A stretch of 64,000 nt of DNA from NCBI RefSeq assembly GCF_013149275.1, contig NZ_JABGNA010000005.1, positions 62,001 through 126,000 of the forward strand, read 5' to 3'. Shown piece after piece: positions 1 to 8,130 of this stretch. The notes below the pieces were generated by a model. That model was given only the letters and a program-made list of their open reading frames with translations, was not told the origin of the DNA and did no database searches. The translations under genes and the position numbers were made by a program. Each line of letters opens with the position of its first letter. The first letter of the stretch is position 1. Source of the stretch: Mucilaginibacter sp. SG564. GTDB taxonomy: Bacteria; Bacteroidota; Bacteroidia; Sphingobacteriales; Sphingobacteriaceae.

Positions 1-1
1 A

Positions 2-694
2 CTTGCTGAATACGTTGCAGCCGATGAAAATTTTCTGGCGTTAAAACCAAAGAACCTTTCCTTCCACGACGCCGCTGCAGTACCACTAATTTTCATCACT
101 GCCTGTGAAGCCATTGTCGACAGGGCAAATATTCATGAGGGCCAGAAGATTTTGATACACGGAGGTGCTGGCGGGGTTGGTCATATCGCGGCGCAGATTG
201 CAAAAGCAAAAGGTGCTGAGGTTTACGCTACGGTCAGGAAACACCACTTTGAACAAATAAAAGGCTACGGGGCAATTCCAATAGAATATACCGAATCTGA
301 TCCGGAGAGTTATGTAGATGAATATACAGGCGGGCAAGGCTTCGATATTATTTTGGATAATGTCGGCGGCAAAACCCTGGATGATTCCTTTAAAGCTGTA
401 AAGCGATATACCGGGCACGTAGTCAGTATCCTCGGCTGGGGCACACATAGTCTTGCACCTCTTTCCTTCCGCGGCGCTACTTACTCAGGCGTGTTTACGC
501 TTTATCCACTGATTTCCGGTATTGGCAGGGCGCATCAGGGAGAGATCATGCGCCAGGCAACAGCTTTAATCGAGGCTGGCAAAATAAAGCCGGTAGTTTC
601 AAAATCGGTATATCAGCTTGAGTCCGCGATGGAGGCATATCAGGAGGTAGAAGCCGGTGCAAAAAACGGAAAAGTAGTTGTTGATTTAGATTAA
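2..694 (+). CDS. NADPH-dependent quinone oxidoreductase-like protein (5' partial)
   Basis: The frame is open from base 2, so the start lies left of the window; 230 residues are visible. The nucleotide-binding motif GGAGGVGH is at visible residues 54-61, followed by a helix (IAAQIAKAKGA) and a second Rossmann strand, as in the medium-chain dehydrogenase/reductase (MDR) family. The visible part shows no Cys cluster for structural zinc, which fits the zinc-independent quinone reductase branch; the N-terminal substrate domain is mostly missing. Expected reaction (inferred): NADPH-dependent reduction of quinones or activated alkenes in the cytosol. Three more MDR proteins follow within 14 kb. A strong terminator lies just after the stop. 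The family is sure, the substrate unknown. Confidence 0.85.
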   Translation, partial: LAEYVAADENFLALKPKNLSFHDAAAVPLIFITACEAIVDRANIHEGQKILIHGGAGGVGHIAAQIAKAKGAEVYATVRKHHFEQIKGYGAIPIEYTESDPESYVDEYTGGQGFDIILDNVGGKTLDDSFKAVKRYTGHVVSILGWGTHSLAPLSFRGATYSGVFTLYPLISGIGRAHQGEIMRQATALIEAGKIKPVVSKSVYQLESAMEAYQEVEAGAKNGKVVVDLD

Positions 695-714
695 TTTGTG
701 TTGTTTTCTTGTGG

Positions 715-750
715 AATGGCCGCCTCTAAAAGGGTGGCCATTTTTATTTT
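715..750 (+). terminator. Rho-independent terminator
   Basis: The stem AATGGCCGCC / GGGTGGCCATT with a short A-rich loop is followed by a T-rich tract. It ends the transcript of the partial reductase and separates it from the sigma54-type promoter region downstream. Confidence 0.8.
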
Positions 751-775
751 ATATGGCCCTGTCCAATTCCAATTG

Positions 776-884
776 CTATATCGTTGCACTCCCTTAAATA
801 GCGATATTCCGATATGATTTCCAGATAAAAAAATTATTCAATCAATTGAATATCAATAACTTATTTCATTGGCATGATGTTTTC
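776..884 (+). promoter_or_regulatory. Upstream activator site plus sigma54-type promoter (site 1)
   Basis: CTATATCGTT (776-785) is followed 20 bp later by AAATAGCGATATTCCGATAT (796-815). The sigma54-like element TGGCAT-N5-TTTC lies at 870-884, 74 bp after the start of the AAATAGCG block. The same parts with the same 20 and 74 bp spacings occur at 19351-19459 and 20111-20219. The -24 GG is kept; the -12 element is TTTC rather than the consensus TTGC. It probably drives the 107-residue ORF and the structured RNA after it. Confidence 0.6.
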
Positions 885-934
885 AATAGTAGAGCACGAA
901 TTAATAAAATAATTCAAAGCTGAGAAGCACAGAG

Positions 935-1258
935 GTGAATGAACATCAGGAAAAATACCATCGAAAGGCGCTGACCAAGGCAATCATTAAACTGCACGAG
1001 GCCGGCTTCGAAAATGATTTTTATCTGATCGGAACGCATCATTTGATTTGGAGCAAGGCTGATATGATTTTTTGTCTGTCAGACGTCCGGGTGAAAATAA
1101 TTATTGACATCCGAATGAGTCCGAAGCATGACCCGCTCTACATCCTTGCGGTTGAAACCGATAGTGGTGTTAAAGGCATTCTGTCCAGGCTGGTCGATAT
1201 TCCATGCGATCTGCTGATAGAAACGTCCGGCGAAAGTGATCCTGATGAGGGAACCTGA
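935..1258 (+). CDS. Small conserved protein, function unknown
   Basis: A protein of 107 residues with a GTG start. It has an N-terminal amphipathic helix (KALTKAIIKLHEAGFENDF) and then a beta-rich half containing LYILAVETDSGVKGIL. That layout resembles small Bacteroidota proteins often labelled phosphoribosylpyrophosphate-synthetase-like, which share an LxxxGFxxDF start and a VYAIxSxDGxKG stretch; this member is divergent and the label says little about function. It lacks a signal peptide and membrane segments. It sits 50 bp after the sigma54-type promoter and immediately before RNA copy 1, so both are likely on one transcript. Confidence 0.6.
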   Translation: MNEHQEKYHRKALTKAIIKLHEAGFENDFYLIGTHHLIWSKADMIFCLSDVRVKIIIDIRMSPKHDPLYILAVETDSGVKGILSRLVDIPCDLLIETSGESDPDEGT

Positions 1259-1307
1259 AAAGGTAGTTTCAAACCTGAGGCAGGGGACATTTATCTGCTT
1301 CTTTATA

Positions 1308-1511
1308 AATGGCCGTAGAACCAGGCGGTACAGTTCTCGAATTGACTCAAATCGGACGGGTGCAGCCCCGGCATAGATCTGCCGTGAATCCCAAATAGGG
1401 TAGTAAACGAAACAATCGGATAAGTGCTATATGTAATACAGAGGCATCCGTAAAAATCAGCGTCTATGAGTTATTCTCATACTGATGATGATAAATTGAA
1501 ATCGAAACGCT
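1308..1511 (+). ncRNA. Conserved structured RNA with hammerhead-like 3' domain, copy 1
   Basis: About 205 nt align with 20233-20440. Conserved blocks include AATGGCCGT, ATCGGACGGGTGCAG, TAGATCTGCCG, CGAAACAATCGG and GCATCCGTAAAAATCA. The 5' domain can close with CGGA 1353-1356 / TCCG 1447-1450 and has a hairpin CGGG 1357-1360 / CCCG 1367-1370. The 3' domain reads as a hammerhead: stem III AGCGU 1459-1463 with ACGCU 1507-1511 (5 bp), predicted cleavage after C1464 (GUC), stem I UAUGAG / CUCAUA (1465-1470, 1476-1481), CUGAUGA 1482-1488, stem II GAU 1490-1492 / AUC 1501-1503, GAAA 1504-1507. One unpaired U (1489) before stem II departs from the classical core. Cleavage is unproven. Confidence 0.55.
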
Positions 1512-1941
1512 TTATATAGATCGCGAACAAAGCATAAGAAATAAAATAAACTGTCAAATGGCCGAGCTCATTATTTTTCTGGTAACAAGGCTGGTTTGCA
1601 TTACGGCCGCCGGCGTTATTTTTTGGGAGCCCATATCTGAAAACGCTTCCGTTCAATTTAACAATTTCAAGCTCCGAACAAAATGCCGTTCGTTCATAAG
1701 CAGATGGCGGGCAGCGTCCCAAAAGTACCAGGCTTTAGGTCAAGTAAGATGGTTTCCGAAACTTATGGAAAACCGGCTGATCAAAAGATATTTCTTATAG
1801 CAGATAGCCGGTGCTGCAATTCAAAACGCGTTGAATCAACAATCCAATGGAACGATTTTACATGATTTTGTCTGCTTTGTACAGAAAAGCAGGACCGCAA
1901 CATCAGGACATTTGTAAAGTAAATCAAACATTAAATAAAAA
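1512..1941. other. Intergenic region without a recognised gene
   Basis: The short open frames here have no recognisable domain and no partner elsewhere in the window, so I see no supported gene. No terminator directly follows RNA copy 1, so transcription could continue into the reductase gene at 1942. Confidence 0.5.
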
Positions 1942-2877
1942 ATGAAAGCGATCATAATTAAAGAGTTCGGAGCACCTTCTGTGCTTACGCTGACTGATGT
2001 AGAAACACCTGTAGCGGGTAACGAAGAAGTATTGGTAGAAGTGAAGGCAGTAAGCATCAATCCCGTTGATGTTAAAACAAGAGCGGGATCTGGTATTGCC
2101 GGGCGTCTGAAAGACCTTATGCCGATCATTTTAGGATGGGATATATCAGGAAGGGTGGTAACCTCCGATTCTGAAAAATTTAAAGTAGGTGACGACGTTT
2201 TCGGAATGATAAACTTTCCGGGATACGGAAAAGCCTATTCAACTTACGTAAATGTCCCTGCATCGCAGTTGGCACTAAAGCCTTCTACAATTTCGCATGA
2301 AGAAGCGGCTGCGGCAACTCTTGCAGCACTGACAGCCTACCAGGTGCTGGTACATCATGCTAAAATTAAAAAGGGCAGCCGTGTACTGGTTCACGCAGGA
2401 TCGGGCGGCGTGGGACACTTTGGCGTTCAAATTGCAAAACACCTCGGCGCTTATGTGATTACAACCTCGTCTGCGGCTAACAAAGAGTTCGTGATGACCC
2501 TTGGAGCCGATGAGCATATAGATTACAAGAGCCAAAAATTCGAAGAAGTTACAAGTAATATAGATTTTGTCTTTGATACCGTGGGGGGTGAAAATATCAT
2601 CCGTTCACTGGAGGTGATCAAAGATGGTGGTCGTTTGATCAGCATTCCAACCTATATCAGTGAGGAAGCTGCAAGAATTGCCAAATCAAGAAATATCACA
2701 GCCCACTTTGAATTAGTGTACTCCGATGGTAAGGACATGGAACAAATTGCGAAACTCCTGGAGCAAAAAATCGTAATTCCTCACCTTGACACCGTTTTTG
2801 CTTTTGAGGATATGGCCAAAGCCCACGCTTTGCTGGAAACAGGTCATACCGTTGGTAAGATCGTCCTGACATTATAA
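1942..2877 (+). CDS. NADP-dependent oxidoreductase, MDR superfamily (zinc-independent)
   Basis: A full-length MDR protein of 311 residues. It opens with MKAIIIKEFGAPSVL, typical of quinone reductase and zeta-crystallin-like enzymes. An N-terminal GroES-like fold contains the family NPVD motif (INPVDVKTR). The cofactor motif HAGSGGVGHFG lies near residues 151-161, and the C-terminal half ends TVGKIVLTL. No zinc-ligand cysteines are seen. It is closely similar in layout to the protein at 11636-12580. Expected role (inferred): NADPH-dependent reduction of quinones or unsaturated carbonyls. The exported hydrolase gene starts 43 bp downstream, probably in the same transcript. Confidence 0.85.
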   Translation: MKAIIIKEFGAPSVLTLTDVETPVAGNEEVLVEVKAVSINPVDVKTRAGSGIAGRLKDLMPIILGWDISGRVVTSDSEKFKVGDDVFGMINFPGYGKAYSTYVNVPASQLALKPSTISHEEAAAATLAALTAYQVLVHHAKIKKGSRVLVHAGSGGVGHFGVQIAKHLGAYVITTSSAANKEFVMTLGADEHIDYKSQKFEEVTSNIDFVFDTVGGENIIRSLEVIKDGGRLISIPTYISEEAARIAKSRNITAHFELVYSDGKDMEQIAKLLEQKIVIPHLDTVFAFEDMAKAHALLETGHTVGKIVLTL

Positions 2878-2920
2878 AACCTTCAGAAAAAACATCCAAA
2901 AACCATAATTAACAATTAAA

Positions 2921-3703
2921 ATGAAAAACAAATTAACTGCCCCTATTGTAGCGCTTGCGCTAATTTTGTTTACTGTCATCCAGCCGAAACCTGCGGCGGC
3001 CCAAGTTCCTTCTGGGATCAAGAACGTGGTACTTGTTCACGGAGCTTTTGCTGATCGTGCCGGCTGGGAAAAGGTTTACCGCATTTTGACAGCCAAAGGT
3101 TATCACGTTGTGTTGCCGCAATTACCGCTGACCTCTTTAAGTGATGATGTGGCGGCCCTTAACATCGCGCTGGATAAGCTGGACGGCCCTGCTGTCCTTG
3201 TCGGCCATTCCTGGTCTGGTACCGTAATCACTCAGGCCGGCCTGCATCCCAAGGTTGCTGCTTTGGTTTATATTGCGGCTTTTATGCCAGCCGAGGGTGA
3301 GAATTCATTCCAGTGGGTTTCCTCAGCGCCAGCTGCACCAGAAAGTGGTCTATTACCGCCAGACGAAAAAGGCTATGTTTATTACGACAAAGCAAAATTT
3401 CATGCAGGTTTTTGCGCGGAACTTAGCCAGACAGAAGCAGATTTTATGGCTGACGACCAGCAACCGATCAAGGCTTCGGCGTTTGGCGATAAAGTAAGTA
3501 TTGCAGCGTGGAAAACAAAAGCCAGCTACGCAATTCTAACGTCCAATGACAAAAGTATCAACCCGGTAATTCAACGCAATATGTACGAGAGGGCAAAGGT
3601 TCCTTTCATTGAATTGAAATCATCACATGTGGCTTTCCTGGCCCATCCGAAAGAGGTGGCGGAGTACATTATTAGTGCGGCTGTCAAAGGCCCCAAGAGC
3701 TAG
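2921..3703 (+). CDS. Exported alpha/beta hydrolase
   Basis: A protein of 260 residues with a clear signal peptide (MKNKLTAPIVALALILFTVI, cleavage likely after AAA near residue 28), so it acts in the periplasm or outside. The mature part starts VVLVHGAFADRAGW. The nucleophile elbow is GHSWSG with Ser97, a candidate acid lies in LTSNDKSINP, and the catalytic His is probably in SSHVAFLAHP. This arrangement fits the Abhydrolase_6 group that includes small esterases and hydroxynitrile lyases. The substrate is unknown. A terminator follows. Confidence 0.82.
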   Translation: MKNKLTAPIVALALILFTVIQPKPAAAQVPSGIKNVVLVHGAFADRAGWEKVYRILTAKGYHVVLPQLPLTSLSDDVAALNIALDKLDGPAVLVGHSWSGTVITQAGLHPKVAALVYIAAFMPAEGENSFQWVSSAPAAPESGLLPPDEKGYVYYDKAKFHAGFCAELSQTEADFMADDQQPIKASAFGDKVSIAAWKTKASYAILTSNDKSINPVIQRNMYERAKVPFIELKSSHVAFLAHPKEVAEYIISAAVKGPKS

Positions 3704-3723
3704 TTCCTACCTATGAATGAGAG

Positions 3724-3757
3724 AAGGGTTTGACTGTTTCAGTCAGCCCTTTTTTTG
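3724..3757 (+). terminator. Rho-independent terminator
   Basis: The stem AGGGTTTGACTG / CAGTCAGCCCT with a TTT loop is followed by a run of seven T. It ends the transcript of the reductase and hydrolase genes. Confidence 0.85.
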
Positions 3758-3902
3758 CGCTCTGATTGTGTCAATTCATTCATTTAAGCCACATAATCAA
3801 CAACTTAACGGGAAGATATTTACATAATTATCGCTTAAACGTACAGATTTTGCAGAGCTACGCCTACCAACTTTGTGAAAGTCAATATTTAAACCAAAAC
3901 AT

Positions 3903-4328
3903 ATGAAAACTTTAAAATTCAAATTGCTGATATTGTCGTTGGTCACTGTTACCGTAGTTCACGCGCAAACAACTGTTCAACATTTCGTTCTTGAAAAACT
4001 ACCAACCAAGCAATTAAACGGAAAAATCACCAGGGGACTTTTTTCAGGCAAAAATGCGACCATCGGTTATTTTACCTTTGCTAAAGGCGCAGTAGTTCCG
4101 CTTCACCACCACGTTAATGAACAATACACCATCATATTAAAAGGGAGTGTAAAGGTGACCATTCAGGGTAAGGAATATATTGTTAAAGCAGGTGAAGGCA
4201 TCTTCATCCCTTCCAATATACCCCACTTATTTGAGTCACTGGAAGATGGCACAATCGATATGGACTTCTTTTCGCCAAAGCGAGAAGATTGGATAAAAGG
4301 CACAGACACTTATTTCAATAAAAAGTAG
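3903..4328 (+). CDS. Exported single-domain cupin protein
   Basis: A protein of 141 residues with an N-terminal signal peptide (LKFKLLILSLVTVTVVHAQ). The cupin core has metal-ligand motif 1, PLHHHVNEQYTIILKG, and motif 2, FIPSNIPHLFESLEDG. It is the exported twin of the cytosolic cupin at 4830-5192: both end with a DxDFFxPxRxDWxxGTDxY stretch, so they are close paralogues. Cupins of this size bind a metal and may be small dioxygenases, isomerases or sensors; nothing here fixes the reaction. Candidate promoter bases CAACTTTG lie upstream (about 3867-3876). Confidence 0.8.
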   Translation: MKTLKFKLLILSLVTVTVVHAQTTVQHFVLEKLPTKQLNGKITRGLFSGKNATIGYFTFAKGAVVPLHHHVNEQYTIILKGSVKVTIQGKEYIVKAGEGIFIPSNIPHLFESLEDGTIDMDFFSPKREDWIKGTDTYFNKK

Positions 4329-4408
4329 ATGCCCGATTCCTGGGGAGGTAATAAGAACTACGAACCAGGAAGAATTTCTCGCTACAATAACCATCGAATT
4401 TTTCAAGT

Positions 4409-4846
4409 ATGAAAACAATATATAATACGTATGCATTTGCCACCGGCGGAAGAAACGGGCATGTAACATCCGCCCATGATTTGATTAATGCCGATGTGCG
4501 TTACCCTAAAGCCCTCGGCGGCCCCGATGATGAGCACCTGACGCCGGAAGTGTTTTTTGCCACCGGCTATGCAGCCTGTTTTGACAGTGCTGTTCTGCAC
4601 ATCATGCGTAATGCAAAGCTGGATACCACCGAATCGCCCGTTACGCAGGCGAATATTGCTTTGATGCTGGGAGATGCAAACGCATTATCGCTTGCCGTAG
4701 AACTGAAAGTTTTCATACCATCAGTGACTCTGGACATGGCGACGGAACTGCTTAACAAAGCCCATGAGATCTGTCCTTATTCAAAAGCCACTCGTGGGAA
4801 TATCCCGGTAACCCTAACTGTACTTGATCATGACCCAAGAAGTTAA
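4409..4846 (+). CDS. ohr: Organic hydroperoxide resistance protein (Ohr)
   Basis: An OsmC/Ohr-family thiol peroxidase of 145 residues, normal for the family. The peroxidatic cysteine is Cys57 in GYAACFDSA and the resolving cysteine is Cys122 in CPYSKATRGN, both in the standard Ohr contexts. Family role: reduction of organic hydroperoxides to alcohols in the cytosol, with electrons from dihydrolipoyl proteins. Its last 17 bases overlap the start of the cupin gene, implying translational coupling. Its position among quinone reductases and hydrolases suggests a lipid-peroxide or electrophile detoxification set. Confidence 0.93.
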   Translation: MKTIYNTYAFATGGRNGHVTSAHDLINADVRYPKALGGPDDEHLTPEVFFATGYAACFDSAVLHIMRNAKLDTTESPVTQANIALMLGDANALSLAVELKVFIPSVTLDMATELLNKAHEICPYSKATRGNIPVTLTVLDHDPRS

Positions 4847-5192
4847 ACATGTCACACTAGCAGATTTACCTGTTGAGGTAATCAGTGAAAAACTCACCCG
4901 GCAAATGCTTTTTGGCGAGCAGGGTAACCTAGGCATATTTATTTACAAAAAAGGGGCCATAGTACCGTTACACCGCCATGAAAATGAGCAGTTCTCCATT
5001 ATAACAAAAGGTAGCTGTAAGGTAATAATTGAAGGGACGGAACATATCGTTTCAGCCGGGCAAGCTATTGTAATACCGTCTAATGCGTGGCACACCTTTG
5101 AAGCCCTGGAAGATGACACCTACGATATTGACTTTTTCGCGCCTTCCAGAAAGGACTGGCTGGATGGAACAGATCAATATCTCGGACATTAA
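4830..5192 (+). CDS. Cytosolic cupin protein, coupled to ohr
   Basis: Starting from the ATG at 4830 the protein has 120 residues; a TTG two codons earlier is also possible. It contains cupin motif 1 (PLHRHENEQFSIITKG) and motif 2 (VIPSNAWHTFEALEDD). The C-terminus DIDFFAPSRKDWLDGTDQYL matches the exported cupin at 3903-4328, but there is no signal peptide, so the two paralogues probably act in different compartments. The start overlaps the ohr stop and the ThDP-enzyme gene starts 31 bp downstream. The reaction is unknown. Confidence 0.82.
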   Translation: MTQEVKHVTLADLPVEVISEKLTRQMLFGEQGNLGIFIYKKGAIVPLHRHENEQFSIITKGSCKVIIEGTEHIVSAGQAIVIPSNAWHTFEALEDDTYDIDFFAPSRKDWLDGTDQYLGH

Positions 5193-5223
5193 TAATTGAA
5201 AGACATTTTAAAACCTTAAGAAA

Positions 5224-6960
5224 ATGAGTAAGAAGATTGCCGATCAGATTGTTGAAATGCTGATCGAAAACGGCGTAAAAAGAATTTATGCTGTTGCCGG
5301 CGACAGTTTAAATGAGCTAAATGACGCGGTTCGAAGAAACGGTGGTATCAGATGGATTCATGTGCGCCATGAAGAAGTTGGCGCTTATGCGGCTGCCGCG
5401 GAAGCTGAACTGGAAGGATTGGCTGTATGTGCAGGCAGTTCGGGGCCGGGCCATGTTCATTTGATCAACGGCTTATACGATGCCAACCGTACCAGGGTGC
5501 CTGTTCTTGCCATCGCCTCTACAATTCCTTCCGGCGAATATGGAACGGATTACTTTCAAGGTACCAACACGATCAAATTATTTGACGACTGCAGCTGCTA
5601 CAATCAGGTGATTCAGACACAACACCAGGCACCGCGTATGTTGCAGACAGCGATCCAGCATGCCATTCACCATCGTGGCGTGGCTGTGATCGGTCTTCCC
5701 GGTGATATTGCACCACTGCCTGCATTGGAGAGTACAACATCCATGCATAACTATCCTGCCCCTACTATCCTTCGTCCTATCGACAGCGAATTGGCTAAAG
5801 CAGCCCAATTATTGAATAAATACCACAAAATTTCCATTTTCTGTGGATACGGTGCACGTGAGGCACATGATGAAGTTGTGGAACTATCCCGCATGCTGAT
5901 GGCTCCAGTGGGCTATACCTTCCGGGGCAAGATGGGTATCCAATACGATAATCCCAACGAAGTTGGCATGACCGGCTTATTAGGACTTCCGTCTGCCTAC
6001 CATAGTATGCATGAATCTGACGTGGTGTTATTGCTCGGCACAGATTTTCCTTATGTTCCGTTTATGCCTACCGGTAACAAGATCATACAGGTGGATGATA
6101 GCCCGGAGAAACTGGGAAGACGTGCCAAGTTAGAATTAGGGTTGTGCGGAAATATCAAGGACACGCTTACTGCCCTGCTTCCGCATATTCAGCAAAAGCT
6201 TGATCCTGGCTTTTTAAAAGGACAACTGGAGCTTTACGATCATGTGCAGCAGCACTTGCACACTTATGTAAAAGACAGCGGTACCATTGATAAGATCCAA
6301 CCGGAATTCGCTGCCACGACCATTAATAATCTTGCGGCAGACGACGCCATATTTACGATGGACACGGGCATGTGTTGTGTGTGGGCGGCCCGCTATGTAC
6401 ACGCCACCGGCCGCAGAAGGTTCCTTGGCTCTTTTAACCACGGCTCGATGGCCAACGCTATGCCGATGGCTATCGGTGCATCACTTTGTTATCCGGGACG
6501 GCAGGTGATTGCATTTTGTGGAGATGGAGGTTTATCCATGCTCCTCGGTGATCTGGCCACGATCAAACAGTATGAGCTGCCAATTAAGATCATTGTGTTT
6601 AACAACCGCGCGCTTGGAATGGTCAAGCTGGAAATGCAGGTTCAGGGCCTCCCGGACAACGAAACGGATATGGTTAACCCGGAATTTGCCAAGATTGCCG
6701 AAGCTATGGGTTTCAAAGGCATAACGGTCAACGATCCGGAACAGCTGCACAATGGTATCGTGGATGCCTTCGGTCACAATGGTCCCGTTCTGTTAAATAT
6801 CATGACTAATCCTAATTCTCTGGCCCTGCCTCCGAAAATCGAGTGGGAACAGGTCAAAGGCTACATGACGACCATGACAAAGATGATGCTTGGCGGCAGA
6901 ATGGATGACATTCTCGAAATGGTACGCTCAAACTATAAGCATCTCTCAGAAGTAATATAA
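5224..6960 (+). CDS. Thiamine-diphosphate enzyme, pyruvate oxidase/dehydrogenase (PoxB-like)
   Basis: 578 residues, close to E. coli PoxB (572). Order: N-terminal Pyr domain with the activating glutamate in RHEEVGAYAA (about residue 50), central DHS-like domain (about 190-330), and C-terminal PP domain with the ThDP/Mg signature FCGDGGLSM (GDG near 433) and the following NN. PoxB-type enzymes decarboxylate pyruvate to acetate and pass electrons through FAD to quinone at the membrane. The C-terminal stretch after LALPPKIEWEQ may correspond to the PoxB lipid-binding tail, but that is inference. Other FAD/ThDP decarboxylases share the fold, so the substrate is likely but not certain. It lies in an operon with cupin and exported-protein genes. 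Confidence 0.85.
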   Translation: MSKKIADQIVEMLIENGVKRIYAVAGDSLNELNDAVRRNGGIRWIHVRHEEVGAYAAAAEAELEGLAVCAGSSGPGHVHLINGLYDANRTRVPVLAIASTIPSGEYGTDYFQGTNTIKLFDDCSCYNQVIQTQHQAPRMLQTAIQHAIHHRGVAVIGLPGDIAPLPALESTTSMHNYPAPTILRPIDSELAKAAQLLNKYHKISIFCGYGAREAHDEVVELSRMLMAPVGYTFRGKMGIQYDNPNEVGMTGLLGLPSAYHSMHESDVVLLLGTDFPYVPFMPTGNKIIQVDDSPEKLGRRAKLELGLCGNIKDTLTALLPHIQQKLDPGFLKGQLELYDHVQQHLHTYVKDSGTIDKIQPEFAATTINNLAADDAIFTMDTGMCCVWAARYVHATGRRRFLGSFNHGSMANAMPMAIGASLCYPGRQVIAFCGDGGLSMLLGDLATIKQYELPIKIIVFNNRALGMVKLEMQVQGLPDNETDMVNPEFAKIAEAMGFKGITVNDPEQLHNGIVDAFGHNGPVLLNIMTNPNSLALPPKIEWEQVKGYMTTMTKMMLGGRMDDILEMVRSNYKHLSEVI

Positions 6961-6978
6961 ATTCAAAATTGTAACGAT

Positions 6979-8124
6979 ATGAAAAAGTTACCCATCACCG
7001 CATTATTATTCACCCTTGGCACTTTGTTAGTTTCTTGTTCCCAGAGCGGACATAACAACAGCCAAAACTCATCAGATTCAACCATGAAAACGGAAGCAAC
7101 ACAACAACCTGCGCTTGAAGAGGTATATGCAGACAGCACCTATCAACTAACCGGCGTTGCCATTTCGCCGGAAGGACGGTTATTTATTAATTATCCTTAT
7201 TGGCTCGATAAGCACAGCTATTCGGTTGTTGAAGTCGGTAAAGACGGTAAACCGGTTCTATTCCCTGATAGCGCCTGGAACAGCTTCAAGAAAGGGGACG
7301 ACGGCACAAACAAATTTGTTTGTGTTCAGGCCGTAGTCGCTGACGAAGAAAACCACTTGTGGATAGTGGATCCGGCAGGTATAGGCTTGAGCGACGTTTA
7401 CCAGAAAAGCAATAAACTGATCGAGTTTGACCTGAATACCAACAAGATCGTTAAAATTTATAAGTTCCCGGAAGATGTGGCAGGGCCAAAAACCTACATC
7501 AATGATATCAGGCTGGATTTAAAAAATGGCTTCGGTTACATGTCTAGTTCCAGCAATGGTGGCATTGTTGTCCTGAATTTGAAGACCGGTGCTTCAAGAT
7601 TTGTGCTTCACGGCCATCCATCAACATTGTCCGACCCCAGCTATCATTTTAAAATGAACGGCAAGGAAATGGCTAATGCGCAGGGGCCGGTAAAAATCAA
7701 TTCGGATGGTATCGCGCTAACTCCTGACAAGCAATGGCTTTATTATAAACCACTTACCGACAATCGCCTATACCGGGTTCCTACATCCCTTTTGCAAAAC
7801 TTCAGCAGTACGCCTGGACAAATTGCAGCAAAAGTGGAAGATGTAGGCAGGTTTGTAACTACGGACGGCATGGAATTCGACAGTGATGGCAACCTGTATA
7901 TGGGCGACCTGGAAAATTCCAGAATAGTCAAAATTACCCCGGACAAGAAAATGACCACGCTGATTGAAGATAAAGAGAAATTAAGCTGGCCGGACAGCTA
8001 TAGCATCAGCAAGGACGGGTATTTGTATGTTTCCTGTTCACAGATACAACAGATGCCCTGGTTCAATGACAACAAAAATATCACCAAATATCCTTACCGG
8101 GTATACCGGATAAAAATAAAGTAA
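6979..8124 (+). CDS. Yellow/major-royal-jelly-like lipoprotein (copy 1)
   Basis: 381 residues. The signal sequence ends with a lipobox (LLVSC, Cys near residue 20) followed by an S/N-rich linker, so a lipoprotein outside the inner membrane is expected. The body is a beta-propeller of the MRJP/yellow family (bacterial members are often named L-dopachrome tautomerase-related): recurrent blades such as LTGVAISPEGRLFINYPYW, LWIVDPAG, YINDIRLD and DGIALTPDKQWLYYKPL. The activity of bacterial members is mostly unknown; binding of small aromatics or quinones is a guess. A second copy follows after 6 bp, so the pair is probably translated from one message. Confidence 0.8.
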   Translation: MKKLPITALLFTLGTLLVSCSQSGHNNSQNSSDSTMKTEATQQPALEEVYADSTYQLTGVAISPEGRLFINYPYWLDKHSYSVVEVGKDGKPVLFPDSAWNSFKKGDDGTNKFVCVQAVVADEENHLWIVDPAGIGLSDVYQKSNKLIEFDLNTNKIVKIYKFPEDVAGPKTYINDIRLDLKNGFGYMSSSSNGGIVVLNLKTGASRFVLHGHPSTLSDPSYHFKMNGKEMANAQGPVKINSDGIALTPDKQWLYYKPLTDNRLYRVPTSLLQNFSSTPGQIAAKVEDVGRFVTTDGMEFDSDGNLYMGDLENSRIVKITPDKKMTTLIEDKEKLSWPDSYSISKDGYLYVSCSQIQQMPWFNDNKNITKYPYRVYRIKIK

Positions 8125-8130
8125 AGGATA

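Noticed and set aside
1350..1400. Resemblance of the GGACGGGTGCAG(C/T)CCCGGC block to parts of cobalamin or FMN riboswitches
   Set aside because: Only a GGTGCA-type fragment is similar. The conserved cores of those riboswitches, including the cobalamin B12-box, are not present in either copy, so no known class is called.
1477..1865. Several overlapping 60-80-residue open frames on both strands after RNA copy 1
   Set aside because: They have no recognisable domain or promoter, and some run across the conserved RNA.
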